Assembly (NCBI GenBank): GCA_021399445.1
Contig: JAJTUQ010000001.1
Location: forward strand, 5,952,001-6,016,000
Length of the DNA: 64,000 nt
DNA from: Xylogone sp. PMI_703
Lineage: Eukaryota; Ascomycota; Leotiomycetes
Direction of reading: 5' to 3'
Below, in pieces: positions 1 through 10,282 of this stretch. The notes beneath the pieces were generated by a model, which had not been told where the DNA came from, searched no databases, and was given only the letters and a program-made list of their open reading frames with translations. Within the stretch, counting starts at the first letter, position 1. Each line of letters starts with the position of its first letter. Both the position numbers and the translations under genes were made by a program.

Positions 1-510
1 TGCTACTAATAGGAGTTCAAGACCAGCCTTGTACCTGTAGGTGAAGAGATTCTGATAGACTGAAGGACTTCCCGGTGTTATGGGATAATTTATGGAATAC
101 ACGTTTATGCATACCAATTTTATTGCACTATTAAAGTGGTATTCTTGTGCCGGCGGTCTGATACAATCACAGCTGTCTTCGCAAGGCTGACAAGTGCCAC
201 CTCCAAACTCGGCCCTATATTACAACACCAATCTCAGAAGATTCTCTGGAATCGAAAGTTAATTGAATCCTACCATTCTTCATCATGTATATTGCTCTTG
301 TCTATATCCAACAAGGGCAATATCCCATATCGTGAAATCCAGCATGTTCCCTGGTCCAGTCTCGATGTGACAATGCCCAGGTTCATGCCCGAGGCACAAA
401 TCTCGCAACGTCTCCAAGGCTGAGAACTTTCTTCAGCCTTTTCAACCGATTCATCCTCTCACGCCGAACACAGATCTTCCAACAATTCCACCTCACCAGC
501 AAAACACACA
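1..510. other. left edge, no gene supported
   Basis: No reading frame here carries a recognisable domain. The open frame at about 136-423 has no family features and no convincing splice context. The last 100 bases or so are a plausible 5' leader for the Alba-domain gene. Confidence 0.5.
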
Positions 511-1484
511 ATGGCAAAACCTAAGGATCATGTAAGGAATAAAAGGAAGCACAGTAGCATATCAAGGAATGAAGACCAAAAAGCCGTCAAGAACTTAATT
601 CTCGGACAAACAAAATCCACTCCCAACGTCGAGAGTGACAAGGACAAGGACAGGGACAAGCAAACTAAGCCAACTCAATCCTCGGATCCCATACCGGCAC
701 CAAGCATCACATCACCAAGTCCTCCTTCTCCCTCGATCCAAGCTCCCCAATCCTCGTCATCCTCCTCCTTCATACCACCAACCGAACTAGACAATGCCAG
801 CTACAACCTCCTCCCGCACTCCATACTCACCTCCAGCAAGATCAACAAGAAAACCACCGCCTGTCTAACCCACCTCTCTAAATTCTCCCTCACCACCACA
901 ACAACTACTCCTGCAACTCCTTCTGAAAAGCCTCCCGTGATAATGCTCTACGCGAACGCCGTCGCGGCCGCGAAACTCATCTCGATCGCCGAGATCGTGA
1001 AGCGAAGCATTAGAGAGGAAGGAGGGAAGTGGTTCCAGTATAATAAGATTGAGCAGAGGCGAGTTGTTGTTCAGGAACGGGGATCAGGTGCTCCAGAGGG
1101 AGGGAAGGGGAGGGGGAAGGGGAAGGACGGCGGCGATGATGATGATGCTATGGATGTTGATGGGGGAGAAGACGAGGATGAAGAGGAATCTACTGCTTTC
1201 GAGACCATGCGGACGCCGTTCGAGAGGGCGATTCAGGGCCAGGAGAAGGTTAGGGTCGCCCCTGTCATGGTTACCTACCTCTCGCGGGTGAGGATTGAGA
1301 AGTTGAGGAAGGCATATGGGTGAGTTTCTGTTTCTTAGATTGGGGAGCTTTTTCTAGTTTGCACGACTCTTTACTTTGCTGTGCAAAGTTTTCTCGTACT
1401 TTTTTGCATGGAACTCAATGTCGGGTCAATTTCACTAATACCTACTCAAGTGAACAAACCAACGCGGCGGAGATTACTGAGTGA
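511..1484 (+). CDS. Alba-domain nucleic-acid-binding protein
   Basis: The model has two exons, 511-1319 and 1451-1484, giving 280 aa. Residues about 140-200 hold the Alba core (a VIMLYANAVAAAKLI strand-helix followed by SIAEIVKRSI and a KWFQYNKIEQRRVVV strand). It is preceded by a low-complexity Ser/Pro/Thr N-terminus and followed by a Gly/Lys run and an acidic DDDDAMDVDGGEDEDEEE tract. The family binds RNA or DNA; eukaryotic members include the RNase P/MRP subunits Pop6/Rpp25 and Pop7/Rpp20, but I cannot assign one. The uninterrupted frame would stop at a TGA that is itself part of a GGGTGAGT donor. Splicing to the acceptor ending CTCAAG at 1450, with a CACTAAT branch site, adds the C-terminal tail GEQTNAAEITE. 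I recall such a GEQTNA tail in fungal homologues. The tail exon is only 34 nt. Confidence 0.8.
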
Positions 1485-2261
1485 CAGACATTGAATGCAC
1501 GGGGATATTTACCTATTTTTACTTGTTACTCAAATTGGCGTTTTTGGATACCGGGAAAAGTTTCTTCACAATAACAGCATAAAGATACCCCCGTTGAACT
1601 AGCTTTGAAAACAAGCTTTCAACACGAAAACAAAAAGTGTACTTCATATAATTCAAAAGAAGAAAAAATTAAAGCACAGTGAAAAAGGAGATACTCCCCA
1701 ATCTCAAGCAAATGAACCATAAAATACTCAATTTCATTTCTGTGATGCCATAGTCGCACGTTACCAAGAGAGAAAACCCCCAAGTAATAAAATACACTCA
1801 CTGCTCGACCACAGGTAAAGAGGAAATAACAAAAAGCAAAATGAAGAACGCCCCAGAGCCCAGAACTCAAAAAAGGAGACCGACATTTCCTACGTTAGAA
1901 AATTTTCCATGCTTTCCTCCCCTTCCATAATGTCACAATTTCTTCATGCAAGAACATGTTTCCCTCCACAAGCAAAAACCCTACAAAGCAGGGACATGCT
2001 TTCCAATCTCTCTATGCAACTCCATTCCGTGCAATGAACTAACCCGGCCATCCGCCCACCACCCCTAGAATATGCTTTCGGTCGTAAAACAGAATACAAC
2101 ACACAAAATACATTATATACCTACACCTGTCCAATCTTATCCAATCCTCCTTGCTGCTCCTCTCCTCTGACATTTTGCTTCCGGTCCTTCCTTCCTCGCT
2201 TTCTTTGCTTCTGCCGCTGCTTCCGCTTCCCTCAGCAAAGATAAAAAAACAACAACCCTAT
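1485..2261. other. convergent 3' region between Alba gene and VTC1
   Basis: AT-rich and without a supported gene. It lies between two converging genes and most likely holds their 3' untranslated regions and terminators. Confidence 0.5.
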
Positions 2262-2851
2262 TTATTTATGCCCATGCTTCTCCTTCTCATTATACGTGAT
2301 CCTCAGCACGAAATTAACCACCACCGCAAACAGCAAGATGATAGCCAAGAAGGTCGGGCCAAACCGGTCGTCGAAGCCGGCCTGGCCCCTCAGCCGGATG
2401 GACTTCGCGCGCCAGTGGTAGGTGAAGAGCGCGTAGATCATGGTGGCCATGGCCACGACGGTGAAGAGGAAGGCGGAGATGAAGGCCGGGCGGTCACCGA
2501 AGTTCAGCATGCCGATGGCGAGGGCGCCGAGGATGACGGTGAAGTTGAGCCATGAGAGGAAGGTTCGCTCGTTGGCGAAGAAGACCTTGGGTTCGACGCG
2601 GGTGGGGAGCGCGATTCTTTTGCCTGAGGTCGAGAGGAGTTTACATGTTAGTCTTCTTCTTCTTTCTTTTGTGAAAAGTGGTGACGTCTTTGGCAAAAGG
2701 GCAATCAACAAGAGGAAAGACAAATTGGGAAGGGAGGTTTGCTGGCGGAAGCTCAGGGGAAAAACAAAATGCAGCTTGGGTTCAGGTACGCCTGTAGGAT
2801 AAGCTTGAGCTACGTACCTGGAGCGGCTTGCAGGAGGGGTTGGCTCGACAT
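2262..2851 (-). CDS. VTC1: vacuolar transporter chaperone 1 (VTC complex small subunit)
   Basis: The model has two exons, 2818-2851 and 2262-2623, giving 131 aa, the usual size of Vtc1. The first exon encodes [11 protein letters not shown] and the glycine codon is split. The second continues [28 protein letters not shown], the hallmark of the DUF202/VTC1 family. Three hydrophobic helices follow (about residues 33-52, 61-82 and 105-125). [22 protein letters not shown] lies between helices 2 and 3. The family is the membrane subunit common to VTC polyphosphate polymerase complexes in vacuole/acidocalcisome membranes, which make and translocate polyphosphate. It is divergent from the dynein light chain gene (583 bp apart) and convergent with the Alba gene. 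Identity is secure; the first exon rests on donor GTACGT, acceptor CTCAG and the MSSQPLLQ start known in the family. Confidence 0.93.
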
Positions 2852-3434
2852 GATTGTGCAAGGTTGTAGGAGCTTGGTTTCGAGCTTCGAGGCGTGTGAG
2901 GAAAGCTCGATTGTTGTATTTAAAAGGCGGATGGAGCTTGAGACGAGATCACCAAGGTCAATTGATGCGCTGCGGTGGATTGTAGGCGTTGAGATATGGC
3001 CGTCGCAGCACTTGTCTGCCGGTGTCAAAAAACTGAGAAGAATGTAAAATGCATTTTCCGGATCCAAGATTTGGTTTCATCACAGGCCTTCAGTCTGTTC
3101 CAGTGCCACTCCACCTTCTCTGACTACGCAAGTAGTTCATCTGAGTCGGACCCAGCAACGTGTTCGATCCTGAGCTTCTCATTCGCCAGGATGGCTTTTG
3201 ATGCCTTAGGCGTAAGGATATTCGATCGCGCTTAACCACAAGAGGCTAGAAGTGGCTGGTCTCGGCAACCAGACAATAGGCACGTGAGTGGCTTGTTGAT
3301 ACTTTGGGAGCTAGGACTCGGGCCTTGTATGGGAATAGCAACGCTTGGGAAGATTGTCCATCTAATACCCCTCTATTGACATTACAAGCTTTGTATCAAG
3401 GCCTCTGCGAAAGTTCCAAAGCTCCATTGCAACC
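2852..3434. promoter_or_regulatory. divergent promoter region VTC1 / dynein light chain
   Basis: An intergenic span of 583 bp between two outward-facing start codons, so it should hold both promoters. I recognise no specific regulatory motif. Confidence 0.4.
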
Positions 3435-4106
3435 ATGTCTACACCATCTACTTCTTCTACTCCAGTAAGCTTTGAAAACACCGTGGGAGACCAATTGAAA
3501 CTAACTTGTTTACCGCCCGTTTCCTTCACGAGGCTCAAGCAGATAGCAACGGATGTAAGCTTTGTTTATCCAGGCTCCCTCGAACTTGGTGTTTTACCCA
3601 CCCAAGTAATACTGATTCGAAATCCTGTCTAGGCCTGCCAAAGTGCTCTGGGCAGCGCTGAGTTCTATGAACACTCAAAAACAGAGGGATGGAACTCTGC
3701 AATTATTGTGAGTAGCTTATATACGCGTCTCTTTCTCGTCTGCAGCTCCTCCGTCTTTTGCCTCTGTTGCTAACAAACTTTGTCCATCTTTTAGAACTCT
3801 ATCCTGAAGGCGTTAATCTCGGAATCATCCCCTCCAGGAGGCACACCCGCCTACAAGTTCGCCGTCAACAGTACCATCATCCAGCACCTTGTCCCTACAT
3901 CAGCCCTTAGCAAGCCCAAACCAGCCAGCCCACCAACTGAAGGCTCTGCGACCGAGACCACGCCGCATGCCGGACGAAGGGGAATGCACAGTGCTTCGGG
4001 TTGCTACTGGAACGAGAAGACTGATGGGATGTGGAGCTTCAAGTACGAGGGCGGCGAGGACAAGGGGTTAGACATTGTTATCAGCGTGATCTGGATTGGG
4101 CTATGA
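3435..4106 (+). CDS. Tctex1-family dynein light chain
   Basis: The model has three exons, 3435-3554, 3633-3707 and 3795-4106, giving 168 aa. The joined protein reads ..FTRLKQIATD|ACQSALGSAEFYEHSKTEGWNSAII|NSILKALISES.., which is the DYNLT/Tctex1 fold (two N-terminal helices then beta strands). It ends with YKFAVNSTIIQ, GCYWNEKTDGMWSFKYEG and DIVISVIWIGL. The family binds dynein intermediate chain and cargo in cytoplasmic dynein. About 30 residues of Pro/Ser/Thr-rich sequence between the beta strands (SALSKPKPASPPTEGSATETTPHAG) lengthen the protein relative to the roughly 110-residue animal form. A GTAAGC at 3465 could mark a further intron in exon 1, but no in-frame acceptor was convincing, so the exon is left continuous. 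Confidence 0.88.
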
Positions 4107-6529
4107 GATACAAAAGATTAGACCAGTGTAGCTATATCTGGGGTGAGAGATTTGGAAAGTTGGGTGAAGAGGCAAGATGCATCAAAAGTGGTTTTGTGCC
4201 TGATTTGTAGCATATATTTTCATGGAGTAGGTGTACGGGCATCAATCCGAGTTTACAATCTGTTTCTGCAACAACATAGCAACATACCATAATAGGAAGT
4301 CCAGAATGAGTGAAGAGAGGCCGGGGATTCCAGTGCTGCTGTGATTTTGGCTGTACCCTTTGGGCATGCGCGCATGTATCCCAAGGAAATAAGCCCAGCA
4401 ATTGCCTCAAGGAGCGAGCCTCGCTCCCGCTGGGACGGAAGCACTTGTATGCAAGGTCCAAAGGTAGACCTTCGCGAAGCTTCGCCAGCCCGGGCAGCTG
4501 GAACGATACGACGTACAATTACTTTTCGGCATCTACCCTCTCCATCAGTAATTGCTCTAATGTGAAAGCAGCTTGCTCGCGTGCCTCAATGATGGAGCGA
4601 TGACGTTGTTGCCTCGATATCAACATTCCATCCTCCGCCGCTCTAGGAGCTTTCGCTCCGACTTGCCGCCTTGGGAGAGATGCTGGAAACGTTCACCCCA
4701 TACCGAGAAAACACCATGCCATACCGTTACGATGTACTCAGGTACTCGTCTTGTACCAGCCTGGACCGGGCTCCTCTCTGGACCACAGGACCGTTGGGCG
4801 TTGCTGCAGCTCCGTTCGTGCGGCTGGCTCCATTCACACAGCAACACCATCCAGCAATGATGGGATTGCCTCTCTGGGAATACCGTTCTGGTAGAGGTTC
4901 TACCATTGGGCTGCGTGGCTTGTAGCGTTGAGTATCAAACCACCTTTTGTGCTGTGATGTACCACGACGGTACTCTACCTAATGTACGAACTATTCCGTA
5001 GCGCATCTCCGTGTCGTCATCGCTTAACAAAGCTCTGGAAATACTCCACAGATAGTTGATTAGATTATGCTTGGCTGTCGAGTTCGAGTGAGCGTCGTCT
5101 CATACCAAGTAACACAAAGTTCCGGCTCTCGACGTCTTTGACAACAGTTCGAACGAGGTCATATGACTAGCACAAACCAACCGCTTTCATGCGAAAGGGG
5201 GAGCGCAATTGAGCCACCATATACCGAATACCGAAAGGGGAAGAGGTGGTGGTGTTGTTTCTAGCTGCAGCCCGGCAAGCACAAACAGCAGAAAGTGGGC
5301 AGCTTTAGAGTTGGCAGGGCGAGCGTTGCAGGGCGTCTGGCGTGTCTGGGGGCCCCCGATCGGATGCAGTCGCCTCCCCCACACGCCCAGAAAGTGCTCG
5401 TGGCCCAGCTCGCCCAGCTTCTGAAGCAATTCCTGCAGTGCACGTCTGGCCCTCTCTCCGCCGGTTCTAGACCTAAGTCGGCCACGCCTCGACCTGCTGG
5501 CAGTGTGGCAGTGGTGGTGGTGGTTGCGAATAGCGACAGTGATGGCATTGGTAATGGTGGTGAGGGCGTTGAGGGCGTTGATTGCGTTGATGGCCGCGAG
5601 GGAAAGATTCTCCTCCTTTCTGCAGTGTGTTCCGTGTGCACAGTTGTGCAAAGAATATCATTCTGCTTTTGGATGTGCTGAGGTGTTGCCATCGCATGCT
5701 ACCGCGCTGACTCGTATGCAAGACCCCGATTAAGTGGAGAAGACCATCGAGAGATCGGAAGTTAGACATTTCAGATTTGCAACAAGAAGGCGTGCAGAGT
5801 CAGATCAGTTCTGCTGCTCGTCCTTGACCTTGACCGCATGTTTCCCCAGGACCTGTCGAGGCTGTCTGCCCTGTCTGCCCTGTCTCTCCGCATGCAGCTG
5901 TTGATGTTTTGATGGGATAATAAGTGCAAGTAATTCCACCGCAGAGCACATAGTCATGTGTACAAAAAGTACGAGAACAAAACAAACCACAGGGGATGAA
6001 GGAGCGGCAAGACCGAGTTGCCGTCGAGTCCCTTGGGGCGAAAAATGGCACGAATGGCTGCTGTGATCGCTCTGGCTCCTGTGGTGAACGGTGCACGCTG
6101 CCCCTCCGTAGCCGCAGTGTCGATCTCCCACACCCCTGAACTCCAGTTGCCACCGCAAAAAATGCCCATCCCACCACCCCCGATCTTCAATGGAGAAGGT
6201 ATATGATCTCTCCATCTCCGCTCTGCTGTTGTATATTTTTTGTTTTTTTCTCAAAAACTGCCATCCTGCCAGCTGGCTCCCCATCCCATCGCTCTCTGAT
6301 CGAAATAATATATAATTGTCCCTCGCTCAACACTCGTTGCTCGTGCGGCTAATTGACTTTTACTACCTACCTTGCTCACCGAGAGAGTGCTGTTATCCGA
6401 GGATTGATAGCCTCATCCATCCTTATACATCTGCCTTTTTGAGAAGTCGTTCTCCTGAACTCGAATCAACAAGACTTGAGATCAATCCACCAGACCGTCA
6501 ACTCCACCCTTTTTATCACACCAAGCAAG
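4107..6529. other. intergenic, 2.4 kb, no gene supported
   Basis: GC-rich, with short overlapping open frames on both strands, none with a recognisable domain. The 3' part (about 6200-6529) is a pyrimidine-rich leader before the F-box gene. I see no tRNA, repeat or transposon here. Confidence 0.5.
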
Positions 6530-7315
6530 ATGCATAGCGAATACTCGGCGAACGAAGAACAGGTCCTGGCGCAGGTCGCCCTCGGCAAAGACAAAGTGTA
6601 TATCGATACGCAAGGCTCAGACCTACTACAGTCCAGCTTCCACCACCTCTCGCTCGGGGCTGCCAGAAAGCCTTCAGTCATGCAGCCAGTCCCAGAGGAA
6701 TCATCGAGAGCGCCATCTCCAGGTGCAGAAAGTCTCAACAGCAATTCCGACGATGAGGCCAGTGCAAACAGCACGGATACAGAGTCCATTGAGGACGCGA
6801 CCCCCGCGTCAGAATTCCCCTCCTTCGAGATTACCCCAGAGATCGCACGACGGCTTTCCGTGATTCCCCCTGTGCGAGAGGGCCCAGCGCTCCATACGCT
6901 GCCTACCGAACTGCACCTTGAGATCTTTGGCTACCTGGACAACATCGACTCGGTTTGTCTCGGCCTTGCGGCCCGCAATCTCTACCTCGTCTTCCGGGCG
7001 ATTCATGGCACCAAGATGCCGCTGACCACCAGACGCACCGGCCCCAACAAGCTGGAGTCCGCATGGGGGATTGCCGGCAAGCAAGAGTGCAAGCACTGTG
7101 GCATGTACCGGTGCGAGTTGTACCGACACATCAAGACCTGGATGGGAGATGATGTCGAGTACTGTGCGATGAAGCGCAACTTTGGAAGGAAGGCAGCCAC
7201 TGGATCAGCAGAAGATTGCTATCGAGGGAAACCCAGCAAGCCTAGGAGATGCGGACGCCATCCACTTCGTACCACCAGCACGCACGAGAGTGACCCCAAC
7301 TATGCCAAGATCTGA
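6530..7315 (+). CDS. F-box domain protein
   Basis: Single exon, 261 aa, starting at the ATG in the CCAAGCAAGATG context. An open frame continues upstream but has no good initiator. The N-terminal 120 residues are Ser/Glu-rich and look disordered. Residues about 122-155 are an F-box (LHTLPTELHLEIFGYLDNIDSVCLGLAARNLYLVFRAIHG), which would dock Skp1 in an SCF ubiquitin ligase. The C-terminal part has a Cys/His-containing stretch (QECKHCGMYRCELYRHIKTWMGDDVEYC) and an RCGRHPL segment. I have seen that combination in lineage-specific fungal F-box proteins without LRR or WD40 repeats. The substrate is unknown. Confidence 0.82.
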   Translation: MHSEYSANEEQVLAQVALGKDKVYIDTQGSDLLQSSFHHLSLGAARKPSVMQPVPEESSRAPSPGAESLNSNSDDEASANSTDTESIEDATPASEFPSFEITPEIARRLSVIPPVREGPALHTLPTELHLEIFGYLDNIDSVCLGLAARNLYLVFRAIHGTKMPLTTRRTGPNKLESAWGIAGKQECKHCGMYRCELYRHIKTWMGDDVEYCAMKRNFGRKAATGSAEDCYRGKPSKPRRCGRHPLRTTSTHESDPNYAKI

Positions 7316-7897
7316 TGGCTTTAAAAGAGAAGTTCAGCTTGATATTTTAGAAAAGAATTGTTTGTTAATGCCATGTCCAGATATGGACTGGCACGCGCTT
7401 GAATGGGATTATTAGCGTTTACTAAATGGGTTGTGGGATATGAAACTACGGTTTCTCCTCGTTGATTTCTGCTTTTGCTGTCTTTCTATTATCTAACGGA
7501 TTCTGGATGGTCACGGGATAACCACTAAGTTTTGGGATTGGGTGTTTTATAGTTGCATTTACGGATGGAGTTCTGGGATTGGGCTTAAACAAACTCTGGA
7601 GAGATTCTTCACTCCTCAAGAAGATAAAAAAGATACCTTACGGTTTTATGACTTTCGACGACCGACTCGCGGCCTTTATATGATGGCTTCAGCTAGAAAG
7701 AGTTATTAATTCAATACACTGTTGATTTATACCATGACTTGAATGTATCCGTCATCATTTGAAATTTGTGACTTTTGCGTATCGATGGTTGTCAGTTCTT
7801 TGATTAACTAGTAACTATCAGCTACCACCTAGATTCCACAGAGTCAGGTCTCAAGTTAACCCCCCTTTTCTCTTTATTACAGCATACTACTTTTTAT
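7316..7897. other. convergent intergenic region
   Basis: AT-rich 582 bp between the 3' ends of two converging genes. It probably holds 3' untranslated regions; no gene is supported. Confidence 0.45.
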
Positions 7898-9267
7898 TCA
7901 CTCTGCAGCCATCTCCAATATCTCCAGAACCTGCTTCTTCTCCAAGATAGGCACAGCATTAGTCTTCAGCGCCTCATCCTTCAAGCAATTATCCGCCAAC
8001 TGATCAAACTGCTCCCTCGTCACACCCACATCCCTTAACGACCGCGGTAGTCCCAGCTCGCTCACCAACGCACCCACCACGTCCCCCGCATCAGCACTCT
8101 CCTTGCTCAATCCCTTCCTCCGCAAAACGTAAGCAACGATATCATCACCCCAGAAGCAATCCAGCACCTTCTGCTGCGCCTTCTTCACCTTCTCATCTCC
8201 ATTCCTCGCCGTGTACTTCAACACAGAAGGCAGCATCACACAGCTCGTCTCCCCATGACCGACGCCCAGAGGACCCAATTGATGTCCAATACCATGGCTA
8301 GCACCCATAGGCACCCCAGATGACAACCCCTGCATAGCATCCACCACGCCCAACATCTCCTTCAGTCGCGGCTCCTCAGCGTTCCAGTCCTCGTTGTTCT
8401 TCAGCAGACTCGGGACCAGCGCCTTCAATCCCTTAGCGAAAGCCTCGTCGCTCTTGTCATTCGCCTTCTCGCTCAGAGAACAGAGCCCCTCGACGCAGTG
8501 GTCCACGGCGCGGATTCCTGATGCGAACCAGGTGCGTCGGGGTGTCGTGGTCGTGAGGACTGGGTCCAGGATGATCAATTGCGCGCCGCAGGAGGGGTTG
8601 TAGAAGACGACTTTGTGTCCTGTGCGGGTGTCTGTTGCGCCGGCGGTGGCATTGTACTCGCCTCCTGAGAGGGAGGTGGGGATGTTGATTATGGGGATTT
8701 GGGCGGGCTTGTCGGCTTTGATTGTGATTCTTGCGAGGCCTTCGGTGGTGTTGACGTTGTTTGCTAGGGCCTGGTTTGAGTGTTTATATTGTTAGCTATA
8801 TGGTTGTCTTCTCTTTATATAGATAACTTTGTATATATCTTTCCCCCATTCTCGAGTAGCTACTTTAAAATGTGAATGCACCAAATGGATAAGAGCAGGA
8901 GTAATAGGAATGTACGTACTAGAGATATAAATTTAGCCCCATCAGTGAGACTACCAGCTCCAAGCGTAACTATCAAATCCACATCTTTACCCTGCATGTC
9001 ATTAATCGTCTCAATGACATCGTCCCACGGCGTATGTGGCCGTATCCCCTTTCTCACGCCCACAATCACATCGCCCAGGGCATCTTGCAGCTTCGTAAAG
9101 TTCTCCGTCTTGCTAATGGAGCTCGATACTATCACATATACTCTCGACGCCTTGAAAGTGTTCTTTACATGGTGCGCGCAAGCTGTTTGGAATGGCAGGC
9201 CACTTGATATATATGGCTTGGATCTATCCGGGTAGGCAGGCCTGTAGGATTCCCCTTGTGCTGCCAT
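7898..9267 (-). CDS. iron-containing alcohol dehydrogenase / maleylacetate reductase-like
   Basis: The model has two exons, 8920-9267 and 7898-8770, giving 406 aa; the phase-0 junction reads GAKFISL|ALANNVNTTEG. The NAD(P)-binding part carries VDLIVTLGAGSLTDGAKF (residues about 96-113) and TSLSGGEYNATAGATD (about 148-163), the signature loops of the group III Fe-ADH superfamily. The metal-binding part has GIRAVDHCVEG (about 201-211), GASHGIGHQLG (His about 275 and 279) and GVGHGET (His about 288), matching the His-rich iron or metal site. Its GAGS..D and SGGE motifs resemble maleylacetate reductases, which reduce maleylacetate to 3-oxoadipate in aromatic-ring catabolism. Other NADH-dependent alcohol or aldehyde reductases share them, so the substrate is open. 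No ring-cleavage gene lies nearby. Confidence 0.85.
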
Positions 9268-10282
9268 GTTTGGATATGGATATGGACTTTGAAGTTTGCT
9301 ATCTTTTTATTTGTAACTTTGTAAGATTTGCTAATTTAACTTTTATCCTAAATTGATGTATCAAAAAATTGATTTTTGATATCTTGCGTGATCTAGGAGT
9401 AAAAAACAAAGGATGGGGGTATAAGGTTTCTAGGAGTATACAACGTATATTTATGACGACATCGGAGCTCATGGACAAACCCCACCTGGAGACAATGCAA
9501 CTTAAAGACACTACAGTGTAACTCTATGTATCACACATGAATTAGTATATGGCATGATCACTGACAACGTGTGATCCTACAATTGATATCGGGTTATCCT
9601 GAGCTGCCTGAGATGTAATCAAAATGACGTGAAACTTCCGAGGGGCTTTCATTCCCAAGCTTTGGGTCCAGCCACAGCTATCCGCTGAGGGGCTCGACAC
9701 GTCCAAAAAGGGAAATAACCCTCGACGTAGCGAACCTTCCCAAACAGCTTCTATATAGGTCCAAATAAGAAGGCACTGTATAACACAAAGCAGCGCCGCG
9801 GCGCCATTATGGTATAATAATAACAGTCAAGACAAGCTCGTGTTCGCGGGAGGGAAGGATATAAGTCTAATGGATGAAGTGAATACTGACGTTAGCAGAG
9901 ATGTAGGCGGCAGCCCGGCGGATCGGCTGTGGAAGTCCGAACTCTTTTGTCACTCGGATCTATCTTTTTATATATTTCTATAGTTGATAGGTCATTTAAT
10001 TTCTTTTCTCGATTTATATATTTGCTTTTTTGTCTTGCTCCATGGAAAGTGAAGATTGAAAGCCTCCCCCTATTCCTTGGCAAGCACAAAACTTTCTAGA
10101 TATTGGGCTTGTGGTCCGGCCACACTTCATGCGTTGCTTGTAACAGCTGGCAAGTACTTGTAAAGAAATACACATACATATTCTACCCAGATATGCTGGC
10201 ACCCTTTAAACACTGATAGTAATCGGTATGGGAGTAGTCCTGATACAAAGCAGGCGCTACTATATTATAATGTACATATGCT
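9268..10282. other. intergenic, 1.0 kb
   Basis: AT-rich spacer with no supported gene. It includes the promoter side of the Fe-ADH-like gene and the 3' side of MPP10. A short GC palindrome (CGCCGCGGCG) lies at about 9795. Confidence 0.45.

Noticed and set aside
136..423. Short + strand open frame at the left edge
   Set aside because: No domain, no codon pattern like the neighbours, and no splice junction to a longer protein.
5187..5692. Overlapping open frames on both strands
   Set aside because: Low-complexity GC-rich translation on both strands with no domain or splice support.
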